64,000 nt of DNA from Xylona heveae TC161 (Eukaryota; Ascomycota; Xylonomycetes; Xylonales; Xylonaceae): assembly GCF_001619985.1 (NCBI RefSeq), contig NW_017264201.1, positions 496,001 to 560,000 of the forward strand. The letters run 5' to 3'. Each line of letters opens with the position of its first letter. Position 1 is the first letter of the stretch. Shown here in pieces: positions 51,437 through 63,658 of the stretch. The notes below the pieces were generated by a model. The model was not told the origin of the DNA, did not search any database, and was given only the letters and a program-made list of their open reading frames with translations. Position numbers and translations under genes: made by a program.

Positions 51437-53873
51437 ATGTCTTCGGGATTAGCCTCTGATGAGGTGGCTGAGGATTACAAGAACTCTCTCGAAGATCTCA
51501 CCCTGAATTCGAGATATGAAATTAGCAATCTAACAGTTATCGCCAAGGAGAATACAGAACATGCGATGGCCATCTCAAGGGTGTTAGAAAACCATATCCG
51601 GACCGTAAGCGCTCACCCCTGCATTTAAAACTCTTTGCAGTAAAATCTTTCACAGCGAATTCTTTCAAGGCTCGAATACGGTCGAGAATTCCTTTTATTA
51701 ATGGCAGCAGACCTTACTAACTGACTAATAGGCACCTCCAAATCGAAAACTCCCTGCGCTTTATGTCCTCGATTCTGTTGTCAAGAACGTAGGCACACCA
51801 TATACTCTCTTCCTTGGACGAAATCTCTATCAGACTTTTATGAATGCGTATACGCTGGTCGACAATCAGATCCGGAAGAAGTTGGATGAGATGCTGAAAA
51901 CATGGAAGGAGCCTGTTCCTGGCTCCATGGATACGCGGCCCGTCTTCCCTGTTGAAATCACTCGTAGCATTGAAAATGCATTGATAAAGGCCAAGACAGC
52001 TGCAGTACAGCAGCAGCACCAACAAGCAAAAGCTCAACAGGAAATATTGCACCGGGGACGTTCCACTGCCACCCCTCCAATGCATTGGCGCAACACTCCC
52101 ACGCCCCCGCAAAGTTCTACACCTTTTGCACTTCCATATGGCGCACATGCCTCAGGCGTCCGTTCAGGAAACAATAGCAACCACAATAATAATAATAATA
52201 ATAACAACAGCAACGGCGTAACGCCGTCATACGGAAATCACAAGGTATGTGCGAGGGGAGGTAAGCAGGATCGATACTGGATAACTGATGACAAGGCGTT
52301 GCATCCACAGCAATATCCACAACAATATCCTCCTACACCTTTATCACAGCCTGGCCCTTACCAGCAGCCAACGCAGACTCCGGACACTCTAGATACATTG
52401 AATAATGACATTGCTAATTTGATCGATGTCGCGCGCGCTGAATTTGCCACAAATCTATATGACCAAGGCGTACAAACAAGGCTGAAGGCGCTTCTTGACT
52501 TGCAAAGCATTTTGCGCAGCCAAAAGTTGCCCCCAGAGCAGATTAAGCTCATCAGAGATCAAGTAGCACAACTTTCTCTCTCTTCCAAGCCTACGCCCAT
52601 ACCAGCTCCTCCAGTCATAAAAGCGCCGGAGCCACCCCAGCCTCCCGCGCCTCAGCCTAATGGGCAGCAACTAGGAGCGTCTTTGCAATCTCTCTTTTCA
52701 AGTAACGCACTCGCTGAACTGTTGGCGTCTACGGCTAGGGCTCAGCAGAAGCCGACCCCGCCGCCTGTGCAGTCGGCGTTTTCTACACCGCAACCGCAAC
52801 TCCCATTTGCGCAGCCACAAGTAGCAGCGGCTCCAGTCCCGCCGGTGGCTACTGAAAATCCATTAGTAGCCTCATTGCGAGCTGCCGGTCTACTTCCCCC
52901 CGCAAATGTTCTATCTACAGCAACACCTCCTGCGTTGCCCTTGAATCCCGCCGTATTCCCAATGCCCCCTATTGCCCCTCCTACGATTCCCCTAATGGGC
53001 ACACCCCCTACTCAATCTGCGACTCCCGCGCGTGCTGCGCTTGCGGAGATTGAAAATGATGTGGAAATGACCACTGCCTCCTTGAAAATGTAAGTATCAA
53101 AGTGGGATAAGTTGATTGTTCACGTGCTCACGGATTACAGACCACGCCCTAAACTGATATCTACGTTATATGAAGCTCAGCCAAGCCAATGCACATCATG
53201 CGGGCGAAGGTTCCCGACTACGGAGGAAGGCAGAAACAAAAAAGCACGCCACCTTGATTGGCATTTCCGTGTAAATCAACGACTAGTGGACGTTGTTAAA
53301 CGTGGTCAGAACCGGAGCTGGTATCTTGATGAAATGGTATGTCCAAGATCGGAGCGCTTGTGTGCGAACGTAAAGGTTACTGACCGATTACACTTTTAGG
53401 AATGGATTAACTATAAAGAAAATGACGAGGGCCTCAACGACACGAACTCCAATGGGACGGCTGCTGCGGGTTCAGCTGAAGCAACCTCGGCAAAATCGAA
53501 GAAAGATCTTAAGAATCAGTACATTGCTGCTCCCAGCGACCCGGCCCTGGCTAATGTCAGTTGCCCTATTTGTCAGGAACGATTCGAGACTGTGTGGCAT
53601 GATGGCGCGCAGGAATGGGTCTGGATGGATGCCGTACGTGTTGGTGGCAGGACCTATCACGCAAGCTGTTTTGCGGAGGCTACTAAGGATGGAAGAGGAG
53701 GTACTCCAGCTCGAGATGCCACCCCTGAGCCTGTACTCGGAAAGCGAAAAGCAGAGGTACGATCTCAATTTTATAGAAAATTTTGTTCTTTCAAACGAAG
53801 CTAATCTTGGTAATTACAGGATGGCGATCTTAACGCTTTACGTGCGCGGATCAAGAAAGAAAACATCCCCTAA
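51437..53873 (+). CDS. pcf11: Pre-mRNA cleavage complex II protein Pcf11
   Basis: Pcf11 ties RNA polymerase II to 3'-end cleavage and termination. Five exons (51437-51604, 51732-53089, 53141-53336, 53400-53756, 53820-53873) give 710 residues. Residues 1 to about 135 are the CTD-interacting domain: NSLEDLTLNSRYEISNLTVI, then the CID core RKLPALYVLDSIVKNVGTPY. Next come a Gln/Asn-rich stretch with a polyasparagine run and a Pro/Ala-rich linker. Then follow two zinc sites flanking the Clp1-binding block: CTSCGRRFPTTEEGRNKKAR with the His pair in HLDWHF, and CPICQERFETVWHDGAQEW with HASCF. It ends LNALRARIKKENIP. A 51-base in-frame segment at about 52243-52293 looks like an optional intron; removing it leaves 693 residues. 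Confidence 0.93.
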
Positions 53874-54668
53874 CGCTTTCTGTCCATTACATCTGTTTGA
53901 AACTTTGCATTGGCCTTATTTCTGCGTGAGCGTTGCTATGCATTACTGGTGTTTGGTGTTTTTATGAGCATGGGGTTTGTCTAGATTTCCCCCCATGTCT
54001 GGGGTTTGCTTTGGGTTAGCATTTCATATGTGGATTCGGGACTTATTAAGGGCGTGAAAACGCTCAAGATAGCGAAAGCATCATAGTGTGAGCAAAAATT
54101 TCATGGATTGAAGAGGCTGGTTTCAGTCAAATAAGTTAGAAAAGCAATCAGATGGCTTGTGCAGTGTCTTGATTTTGAATTGCTCTTTGTATTTGATTCA
54201 ACTCTCATAAATTTTTATCAATTTCATCAAAAAAATATGTATAAATCAAATATTGTGTCCGGAAACTCAAGAATCATTGAACCGTGCTAAATGTTATGTC
54301 AACTACTTCACGCCAAGCTTATAGTAGTCCATGAAAATACGAAATACAAACAATTTCATAACATCCAGCAAAAAAAATTCATTCCACTATCAACTGTTAG
54401 AGGTGTAATTCTATCTGAGTCCATCTAGGTCATTGACTCGGGGCATGTCTAGCCGAGGGGTAACGGTAAGTTGCGAACTAATGAGATCATACAGTGATAG
54501 CTCCCCACTGTTGATAGCGGGGCACAACAGATAGATATGCGCAGCACTTGCTGTCAGATTAAATGCCAACTGCTCAATCCTATATTTCAACAAAAGAAAA
54601 CCAAAGCACTGAACTGAGCCTAGACCTTGTCATTTAAAGTATTATTTGACCTATATATTCATTTCAAA
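53874..54668. other. Intergenic: pcf11 3' flank and oxidoreductase promoter
   Basis: About 800 bases, AT-rich. No gene is seen. Confidence 0.5.
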
Positions 54669-56378
54669 ATGTCTTCGAAATCATATACCCTTCGTTGGGG
54701 AATCCTAGGTAAGTCGCCGTTTGTCCCGATAAGCTACGTTTCGATTGAATTATGATACTGTCATGAGCTGCTGAGCTCTGGTCTCTGTATCTATCCTTAC
54801 TCCTGCGGGAAATGAAAGAAGAGTTGCGGTATTAATGCTAATATATTTTCTTTTGACAGCTACTGGTGGGATCGCAAAAAGTAAGCTTCAGTTTCAAATT
54901 TTAGCTTCAGTCATAGTAGCCTCCTGACAAGTTCAATTCCTATCAATTTCATTAAATTCAAGCTGGCCTCTTCCTGCTAGACTTCTCTAGCATTATTACT
55001 GCTGTCTGAAAATTTACAATCTTCCTTGATATTGCTTGTGTCATTCATCACAAAGGAGAAAGATTCTCTTCCCTTACAAGCTCATTAACTCTGTCAACTG
55101 CATCACCCCATCCTCCCTCTACTAAGGCATACTTCCATCCAATTTTCCAAAATCCATGGATTCCCAGACCGTTGCCTACACGATACCCTGTCTTGTTTGT
55201 GTCTTATTTAATAACAGATGAATGCGCAACCACAAACTCACACTACTTTGCAATCCTCAGCATTCACAACAGACCTTCTGGTCAACCCTACAACCCGCGA
55301 CGTACACGATGTCACCCATGCCGTCGTCGCCGCTGCATCATCCACTTCCGCCGAACGCGCACGATCATTCCTCTCAGACTGCGGCGCTCCCTCTAGTGCC
55401 GCCGCATATGGATCCTATGCCGAGCTCGTGGCCGATCCAAACATTGACATCATCTACGTTGCGACGCCGCACTCGCATCATTTCCAAAACGCCATGTTAT
55501 GTCTCAAAGCAGGCAAAAACGTGCTCTGCGAAAAGCCGTTGACTGTCAATGCCGCACAGACGAAGAAACTCGTGGCAACGGCAAAGCAAAAGGGCGTGTT
55601 CCTCATGGAAGCCGTGTGGACTCGATTCTTCCCCGCGACAAAACAGGTCCAGCAGCTGGTCACCGAGGGCGCAATTGGGCCAGTCAGACGCATAGTTGCG
55701 GATTTCAGCATGCATTCTGATGTGGAAAAGGAGTGGAAAGATAGCCATCGGCTCTTGAATATGGATTTGGCTGGTGGCGCTCTGTTGGATTTGGGCGTGT
55801 ATCCTATAAACTGGGTTTTCCAGATCTTATATCACCTCCAGTCCTCTCCTTCTACATCTTCGCATTCGACGCAGCCGTCATCCCAGAATCCTCTCCCACC
55901 AACAGTCACGTCGTCCATGACAAAATACGCTCCCACGGGCTGCGACGAAAACACCACTGTTCTCATGACGTTTCCTGGCTACAATGGCGGCTCGCAGGGC
56001 ATCGCAACGACATCACTCAGGACATCTAGCGAGACCGGCCCGTCCGTTCGTATCTACGGCGACAAAGGCGAGATCCAAATCGATGGATTGCCCTGCCACC
56101 CAGACAATTACCGCCTTATCACAGTCAATCCCGGGGAGGGAAGTGTGAGTAGACAGCCAAAGGAGGTACGTTTTCCAGTGCCAGGGGGTGGAAAAGGCAT
56201 GTTCTACGAAGCGGATGAATGCGCGCGATGTTTGCGCGACGGACGCAAGGAGAGTGAGAGTATCGGCTGGATGGAAAGTATCGCCATCATGGAGACAATG
56301 GATGAGGTGAGGAGGCAGAATGGACTGGTGTATCCCGAGAGAATCGAGAGTGCAGAGTATCCTCTCGAGGGATTCTAG
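54669..56378 (+). CDS. Gfo/Idh/MocA oxidoreductase (D-xylose 1-dehydrogenase / dihydrodiol dehydrogenase type)
   Basis: An NADP-dependent sugar or diol dehydrogenase, cytosolic. Three exons (54669-54708, 54860-54880, 55261-56378) sum to 392 residues. The start MSSKSYTLRWGILATGGIAK crosses two introns and supplies the Rossmann glycine motif (GILATGGIA). Then come TFTTDLLVNPTTRDV, the cofactor-domain block IIYVATPHSHHFQNA, the hallmark CEKPLTVNAAQ with its Lys, and ALLDLGVYPINWVFQILY. The exon of 21 bases and the following 380-base intron are unusual. A methionine at 55218 just before exon 3 opens a frame that lacks the nucleotide-binding loop and is therefore not the real start. The exact substrate cannot be told. 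Confidence 0.87.
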
Positions 56379-57016
56379 AGAGTTTGAAACTGCAAAGACG
56401 TTTGGTGAAGGGTGTGAGGGGAACAGTTGGGGAAGAAATGGAAAGGGGAATGGGAAAGAGAATTGAAGCTAAAATAGCTATAATTGAAGAAGTAAATCGA
56501 AAGAAGAGACAGCGCTGAGAAGGAACTCGATGTAAAAGTAGTAAAATGATGGATGCATAGAGATTATATATCATATTACATACATCAGCATTCAAATAAA
56601 TAAATGAAAAAATGGACAAAATATATCTAGCGGTAGCTCAACTGGTATGGCTGGAATGCTTTTTCTCTTCTGCGGGAAAATGCCCAGAGAAGAGGGGAGA
56701 AATATCACAGATTCCACCAGATCACGTCCGAATATTGAAAATTACCGAAAACTCATATGCCCCCGTTCTGTCACAGGATTGGCACAATGATAAATGACGA
56801 AAATCGGGCCAGTGAAATTCCAGCAGAGCGCGAATTGATCGCTCGCTGAAGTAGCCAGCCATAATACATGATGATCATATTGGCAGGCGCGAGCGAACGT
56901 GACGGTCCGAGGCTATTCAGAGTCCAAAAGAGCAGTCCCGATAACTGAGCCGCTGCTTATTCGCTCCTGCCTTCCCCAGTCCGACTTCTCGCTCTATTCC
57001 GGGAATTCACGGAAAT
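56379..57016. other. Intergenic between convergent genes
   Basis: About 640 bases. It contains an isolated match to a tRNA A-box (TAGCTCAACTGG near 56633) without a B-box or acceptor stem. No gene is supported. Confidence 0.5.
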
Positions 57017-58208
<1,192 letters not shown>

Positions 58209-59319
58209 TTTCTTAGCTGGAAGAATGGGAATTGAAACCTAATTAAGGTTGCAATGGGAGATTGTCTCCTTGGGAATGGGTGAAGAAGAAGGAGGGAGAG
58301 GGGCGAAGAGGTCAATTCAACGGCAGCTTGGGGGCTGGAGTTGAATGATTAAATATCGCGAAAAGCGTTTAGTTGAGATATAGCAGGTCTGGGGGGTTGT
58401 ACTGCTTGTTGCCGCTACAAGTAAACTATCGGCTAAAGCCAGCAACGTGCCGGGGGAGTTTCCATGGCCGCAGCTCCTTTGGTCCTAAAGTGATCGCTCG
58501 GTTGCTGTCCGGAGTAGAAATCGAGGCGTGCCATAATCAATAATTAAATAGAGCTACATGTTCTTTAAAGTATAAGAACGGGCCGTCCGATCCTCGGCTT
58601 GATCGAGACTACTTACTAGATTACAGCACATGGCAGTAAAAAGAAGAAAGAGAGTGAGACGGAAATCGCTTGATCTCATTTCTCTCATTCGTATGATCAT
58701 GAGGCTCTTGACAACAAGGATGTGGATTTAGACAGGGGAGCTCTACTTGTTCTGCTAGCGATGACGGAAGATCTGCTCCAGGTATGTCCTGATGTTAGTA
58801 AAATAACTCTGATTCTGGGCCACTACAAATTCATTATTCCCACGCACTCTCTGCGCGACTTTCCTACGTAAGGTATTCATCCATCCGGATACCCGCCAGT
58901 CTTTTCTAAGACAGACAGAAAAAGCAAGTAATTTATGCTTAATTGCCTATCAATCGCAAAAGACTATTCGATCATGTTTAGAATAAACACTGTTTTCTCT
59001 CCATTGGACAATCGTTCCACATGCTTCTGAACACATAAATAAATCTGATCAGAGTAGCAACATGGTCGATTATGTAAGCTAGCTCAGTCTAATCACGTGA
59101 TAGTATGGCACTATGCCCAATGAGGTTGATGAAGCTCTCCCATACGTCGACGGCCATAGTAGAGAGGTAGCACATAGCAGTCCTAATCGTCTATTGTAAT
59201 ATCACACTTGAGCTCACCTTTGACGCATTCAGTTATTTACATAGATTAGCTGGCTTATTCCAGTTTCGGGAGACTGCAAAACAATTTCCTACGCTTCCAG
59301 TCTCAGTTTCAGTCTCATC
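58209..59319. promoter_or_regulatory. Divergent promoter region adk1 / rpn8
   Basis: About 1.1 kb between two conserved genes. I looked for a coding frame and found none worth reporting. No specific transcription-factor site can be claimed by eye. Confidence 0.5.
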
Positions 59320-60512
59320 ATGCCCGCGACGACAGCGGAGACGCTGTCTCTCGTGACGCGAACCGTTTCAGTGGCACCGTTGGTCCTCCTCTCCGCCGCC
59401 GACCATTACGGACGTTCAGCAAAGGGTACCCGCAAGCGGGTTGTCGGTGTGCTTCTTGGCCAGAACACTGGCAACAATGTCAGAGTATCAAACAGTTTTG
59501 CCGGTATGTACAATGCTTTTCCCGACTACATCTTACTGAATCTCGTATCATCTGTTGCTGACAAACATTCTCCAGTGCCATTTGAGGAGGACGAGAAGGA
59601 TCCATCAGTGTGGTTCTTGGACCACAATTACGTTGAGGGGATGAATGAAATGTTCAAAAAAGTCAACGCCCGCGAGAAACTCATCGGATGGTACCACTCT
59701 GGTCCGAAGCTGCGGGCGTCGGATCTCGAAATCAACGAGCTTTTCAAGCGCTACACTCCCAATCCTCTACTTGTCATCATCGACGTTCAGCCAAAAGAAG
59801 TTGGTGTACCGACGGACGCATATTTTGCAGTGGAGGAGATCAAGGACGTGAGTCGCTGGGGATGGCGTAAATTCGAGAAGCGAGAACATGGAAGCTGACA
59901 TATTGTAATTATTAGGACGGAACGACAACGGCCAAGACCTTTGTTCACACGCCCTCTATCATCGAAGCAGAGGAGGCAGAAGAGATTGGCGTGGAACATC
60001 TTCTACGTGACATTCGTGACGTGGCTGTCGGCACACTTTCCACTCGCATAACATCTCAGCTACAATCCTTGCAGGGCTTGCATCTTCGATTACGAGACAT
60101 TGGACAGTATTTGCAAAAGGTGCTGGACAAAGAACTTCCCGTCAATCACGCCATTCTTGGAAACCTGCAAGATGTCTTCAACCTCCTTCCCAACCTATCG
60201 ACGCCCAAGACACCCTCAGTTGTAGGCGGAAACGATTCTGCGCTGACGGAAAATAACGAGCTCGCCAAGGCCATGAGTGTAAAAACCAATGATCAGCTCA
60301 TGACCATCTACCTAAGCAGTCTGATACGAGCAATTACGGCTTTCCACGATCTGATCGAAAACAAGATCCAGAATCGGCAACAGCAGGATGAAGCGGACGC
60401 AAAGAAGGAAGAGCACGAGGCGAGGAAAGACGAGATCAAGAAGGAGAAGGCCAACGGCGTGAACAATGTCGAGACCAAAGAGGGTAGCAAAGACGACAAG
60501 AAGAGCAGCTAA
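59320..60512 (+). CDS. rpn8: 26S proteasome lid subunit Rpn8
   Basis: Rpn8 pairs with the deubiquitinase Rpn11 in the proteasome lid. Three exons (59320-59503, 59576-59847, 59916-60512) encode 350 residues. The MPN domain starts [20 protein letters not shown] and runs [29 protein letters not shown] and [20 protein letters not shown]. The metal-binding JAMM residues are replaced (YHSGPKL in place of HxHP), as in all Rpn8 proteins, so it is not a protease. The C-terminal helices include [20 protein letters not shown] and the long lid-assembly helix [20 protein letters not shown]. It ends in a charged Lys/Glu-rich tail of about 45 residues, typical for fungi. Confidence 0.97.
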
Positions 60513-60835
60513 TTGATATGTCGGATCGGATTTATATTCACGTTTATCGCGCTGTGGATCTCAGGCGTCCTTGAGCATTTGCGTCTCTACAGTGGTGGCG
60601 ATATATTTCTCTATGCATTTTTCTTACGCCATTTTTTCCCCTTTATCCAACAAATCATGTTTTCTTTGTAATATAGATGCAGACCATGGCTAAATGGAGC
60701 ATATGGTTTACAATACAATACCTTCAAGAGGTGAAAAGACGGGATCCTTTCATCCCTAAACAGCGGAATGATACTATTGATAATGTCTCAACGTGAAGCA
60801 AGGTGAAAAATGAAAAGCTAGATCATAAATCCGAT
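60513..60835. other. Intergenic between convergent genes
   Basis: About 320 bases of 3' flanks. No gene is seen. Confidence 0.5.
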
Positions 60836-61909
60836 TCAATCTCCCCAACCCGCTACCCACCCAGCCAGTTCTGCCTCGTCCACTTCTTTTTCCTCCACGT
60901 AACTCGCCAGCAGAGGGAAATTTTCGACCAGGAAGCACGCGAGAAGATGCTTACAAACGGGCATTTGACCTGTGCCTAGGCTCAGACCACCAAAATTGAG
61001 CCCGTCTCGTATCGACTCTTCTGCCCCGCGTCTTCCAGGATGTGGCCTTTTGGTTGCCTCTGTATTCTCTGAAACAAGATCTAAGGCTGGGTCAGAGGCT
61101 GTAGTTAAGAAAGGACCAGAACCCGAAGAAACTGCAGCAAAGGCAAAGGCAGGACATGTACAGTTCCACGCTTTTGTGCGAACTTCATAATATCTGCCGT
61201 CATAGGCACGCGAAAACCGCCCCGGGCGAGAAAGACTTGCTGCGGAGCGAACATAGAAAATGTATGGTTTTTCATCCTTGTGGTCTTTGAGGGGCTTTTT
61301 CTTCTCTTCAAATTCATCAGGAAGAGCATTGTTCATTCGGCTTTCGCGTCTGGCTTGTGTTTGGTTGTCTCCCTGCAATCTCTGCGTTGCATGTGCTGCT
61401 GTAGAGGTCACGTCGGTTCGGTCAAAAGCAACATTTGCTGCTGCTGTCGGTTCTGTTTCACCCTCCGCCATTTGAACATCATTTTCTCTTGAGTTTGATG
61501 GGCGGTAATATCGTTCATCTGGCGTTGCAGTTGGCTTTGTAAACCCAGATTGACATTCAAGATGGACTTTTTTGCTAGCAGAAGTTCCTGAAGGGCCAAC
61601 AGCTTGCTGGCAGATTAATCGACTGACAAGGCGTCGATCAAGCAGATCCAGTGCTGGCAGAAGCTCATTGGGAAATAAACAGTGTAAAGTAACAAAGATG
61701 CGCCGAATAGCAGGTGAGGCAGACAACAGTATGCTTCCGGGAGTGGGTTGATAAGTCTGTCCAGTTGTAGATGGAGCCGCTTGTCCTGCGCCGGCTGTCG
61801 AGGTTGTCGTATTTAAGGATGAATTACTATGTGATTGGTTGATTTGCTTGAACAGAGAAGTGAGGACGTCCCGCGGCGATGGAATGGTGGATTGGGAGGT
61901 CATGATCAT
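60836..61909 (-). CDS. SWIM zinc-finger protein, Shu2/Sws1-like recombination factor candidate
   Basis: A single-exon gene of 357 residues. The SWIM motif CxC..CxH is present in the C-terminal third: EVRTKAWNCTCPAFAFAA supplies the first two cysteines and MPVCKHLLACFLVENFP the Cys-His pair. An insertion of about 50 residues lies between them. The N-terminal part has a helical block PAIRRIFVTLHCLFPNELLP and LDLLDRRLVSRLICQQA, and the middle is low complexity. Sws1/Shu2 proteins carry a SWIM domain of this layout and help Rad51 paralogues promote homologous recombination. The overall size and the helix followed by SWIM fit, but other SWIM proteins exist, so the name is tentative. The start may be 61909 or the methionine two codons on (61903). 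Confidence 0.75.
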   Translation of the reverse strand: MIMTSQSTIPSPRDVLTSLFKQINQSHSNSSLNTTTSTAGAGQAAPSTTGQTYQPTPGSILLSASPAIRRIFVTLHCLFPNELLPALDLLDRRLVSRLICQQAVGPSGTSASKKVHLECQSGFTKPTATPDERYYRPSNSRENDVQMAEGETEPTAAANVAFDRTDVTSTAAHATQRLQGDNQTQARRESRMNNALPDEFEEKKKPLKDHKDEKPYIFYVRSAASLSRPGRFSRAYDGRYYEVRTKAWNCTCPAFAFAAVSSGSGPFLTTASDPALDLVSENTEATKRPHPGRRGAEESIRDGLNFGGLSLGTGQMPVCKHLLACFLVENFPLLASYVEEKEVDEAELAGWVAGWGD

Positions 61910-63034
61910 CTGGGTAACTTTGACTCCATTTTTTTGACCCTTTGTTTGCTGCCTTTCCTATGGACTGAGAGAGAGGGTTTTGCAAAAAAAAAAATATCAA
62001 TCTAGCCAGGGAATAATATTCATATAGAATTTAAAGGATATGGCGGGAAACCCAGGATGTTTTGATGTTGATATTGATAAATCGGGGATGTCCCACGTGT
62101 AATAGCCCATAGGGCTGGGACGTCGGTATACACGAGGGATTACCCGTTGTTTGGACAGAATAGGGAAGAAGTCTATTTGAACGCCATGCGAAGCTTTAAC
62201 TGTGGATATTCCAGCCGGGCTATGTATTGTTTTGCATTTGCGTTGCACGGCTTTTTCTGCTCCGACTGCAATTTTGTGACTTATGATGAATATTTAATTC
62301 GATCGCATCAAAATAAATTACATTTTCGTGTATTCAAGACGCTTTTGACTCGATAACATTAGAAGATGCCATCAGTTCTTGTGGACGCATAAAAGATCCT
62401 TCCGATTGAGCAGACGCGCAGATGTCGATTTCCTGTATTTAGCGTTGCGTTGTGATTCTTCCAGTTGGATTTCTCTTGCTTTCGTTGGTTTTTGTCACTT
62501 GTGCCTTGCGCCTTTTGTTTCCTCTCCGCGCTGTTAGCGCTGTGAGCCTCCTCCCCGTTTAACTTTTTTTTTCTCCTTCTTGGTATTTATTCGTCCAATA
62601 CTCAATCGTTTGGAAGAACGAAAATCTTCATTGACAATTGTTTAAACGAAAGTAATCCTTGAGTGGTTCACGGTGACTTATACGAATAGAAATTAACTAG
62701 GTACATTAATTGATAGACACAAACAGTTCTATTATAAGGCTCTAAGCAGGAAATTCAATAGGCCGAGTAGTGTTCATCTTAAGAAACGCTATTCGCTGCA
62801 AAACGAGATGTTTGAAGTCCTTCTCCAGGTCGTCTTGCCGACTGCTTCTCCATCTATAGCTGCGTCCATAAAGGAAATATTCTATGCGGTATAATATCGC
62901 GCAATATTATGAAAACGACAGTAACATTTAGGAAGCTTTCAAGATTAAGGTCGGAAATCTCTGATTAGCAAGAGTGCATTCTGTCCACCCTGAGGATCGG
63001 TACACTTGACCATCACTTTCTCGTTTCATCAACT
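61910..63034. other. Intergenic region with a zinc-finger fragment
   Basis: About 1.1 kb. It is AT-rich, with one notable short frame (62147-62356) described separately. T-rich tracts lie around 62540-62600. No complete gene is supported. Confidence 0.5.
62147..62356 (+). pseudogene. Possible C2H2 zinc-finger gene fragment
   Basis: A 69-codon frame contains a spacing-perfect C2H2 pattern: Cys-x2-Cys, twelve residues, His-x4-His, within GFFCSDCNFVTYDEYLIRSH followed by QNKLH. The context (aromatic before the first Cys, F-V-T after the second, basic residue before the first His) resembles finger domains found in large fungal families of unknown function, such as those near OrsD-like (DUF3505) proteins and some mobile elements. 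There is no gene body around it and the surrounding sequence is AT-rich. It is therefore most likely a decayed fragment, if not chance. Confidence 0.3.
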
Positions 63035-63640
63035 TTAAGAAGCCCACTCCCATTGACCGTTCACATATCGTCTAAAACGCCGGTATGCCTCATCCCATAC
63101 CCACTCAGAGGGCTGCTGATGGTCAGGGACTGGTCTGTCTTCAATATACACTGCTGGCATTTGGCCAGAAACGTTGACTGCATCCACAAGGACCGTCCCA
63201 TGTCCAGGGTTCAAAGGGTTTCGGGGGGTAACATAATGGACGGGACGGAAAGTAAGGCCCATCTGTTGTACATGTGTCTCGATGATTCGTTTCTGGTCAG
63301 GAAGTGCTACCTCTCCTTCATATACAGCACAAACAACAAAGGTATTCGCGGCTGGGAAGTAGCTCCTGTGCTGAGTGTACAGGCTCTGAACTCGGATCAT
63401 CATTTCCTGAACATGTCGGTCTCCGGCATATGGGTCTTGTGTAGCATATGGCACTGGAGGAATATGGGCAAGAATTGCACCATATGGCGATGTGATGGCC
63501 ACCACAGAGCATCCAGCGAGATCCCTAGTACCAATTGCAGACAGCTGCTGACTGAAAGCAGCGAACTGGACATCGTCCATTGCAACGAGGCGGATTCGAC
63601 CGCTGGCTTCCGACTGCGCAAGTAGTCCGAAACTTGACAT
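63035..63640 (-). CDS. Fungal protein of unknown function
   Basis: A single open frame of about 200 residues with balanced composition and no low complexity. I do not recognise the family. Notable stretches are MDDVQFAAFSQQLSAIGTRD, VVAITSPYGAILAHIPPVP, a long amphipathic region around HVQEMMIRVQSLYTQHRSYF, VVCAVYEGEVALPDQKRIIE and HGTVLVDAVNVSGQMPAVYI. It ends in an aromatic, basic tail RRFRRYVNGQWEWAS. The alternating beta-strand and helix pattern suggests a small soluble alpha/beta domain. Start candidates are 63658, 63640 (MSSFGLLAQ) and 63580 (MDDVQF); I chose 63640 without strong evidence. No signal peptide or membrane segment is evident. Confidence 0.65.
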   Translation of the reverse strand: MSSFGLLAQSEASGRIRLVAMDDVQFAAFSQQLSAIGTRDLAGCSVVAITSPYGAILAHIPPVPYATQDPYAGDRHVQEMMIRVQSLYTQHRSYFPAANTFVVCAVYEGEVALPDQKRIIETHVQQMGLTFRPVHYVTPRNPLNPGHGTVLVDAVNVSGQMPAVYIEDRPVPDHQQPSEWVWDEAYRRFRRYVNGQWEWAS

Positions 63641-63658
63641 GAAGGAAATTATGGTCAC

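Noticed and set aside
56625-56720. tRNA-like A-box
   Set aside because: Only the A-box pattern is present. I found no B-box, anticodon stem or acceptor stem.
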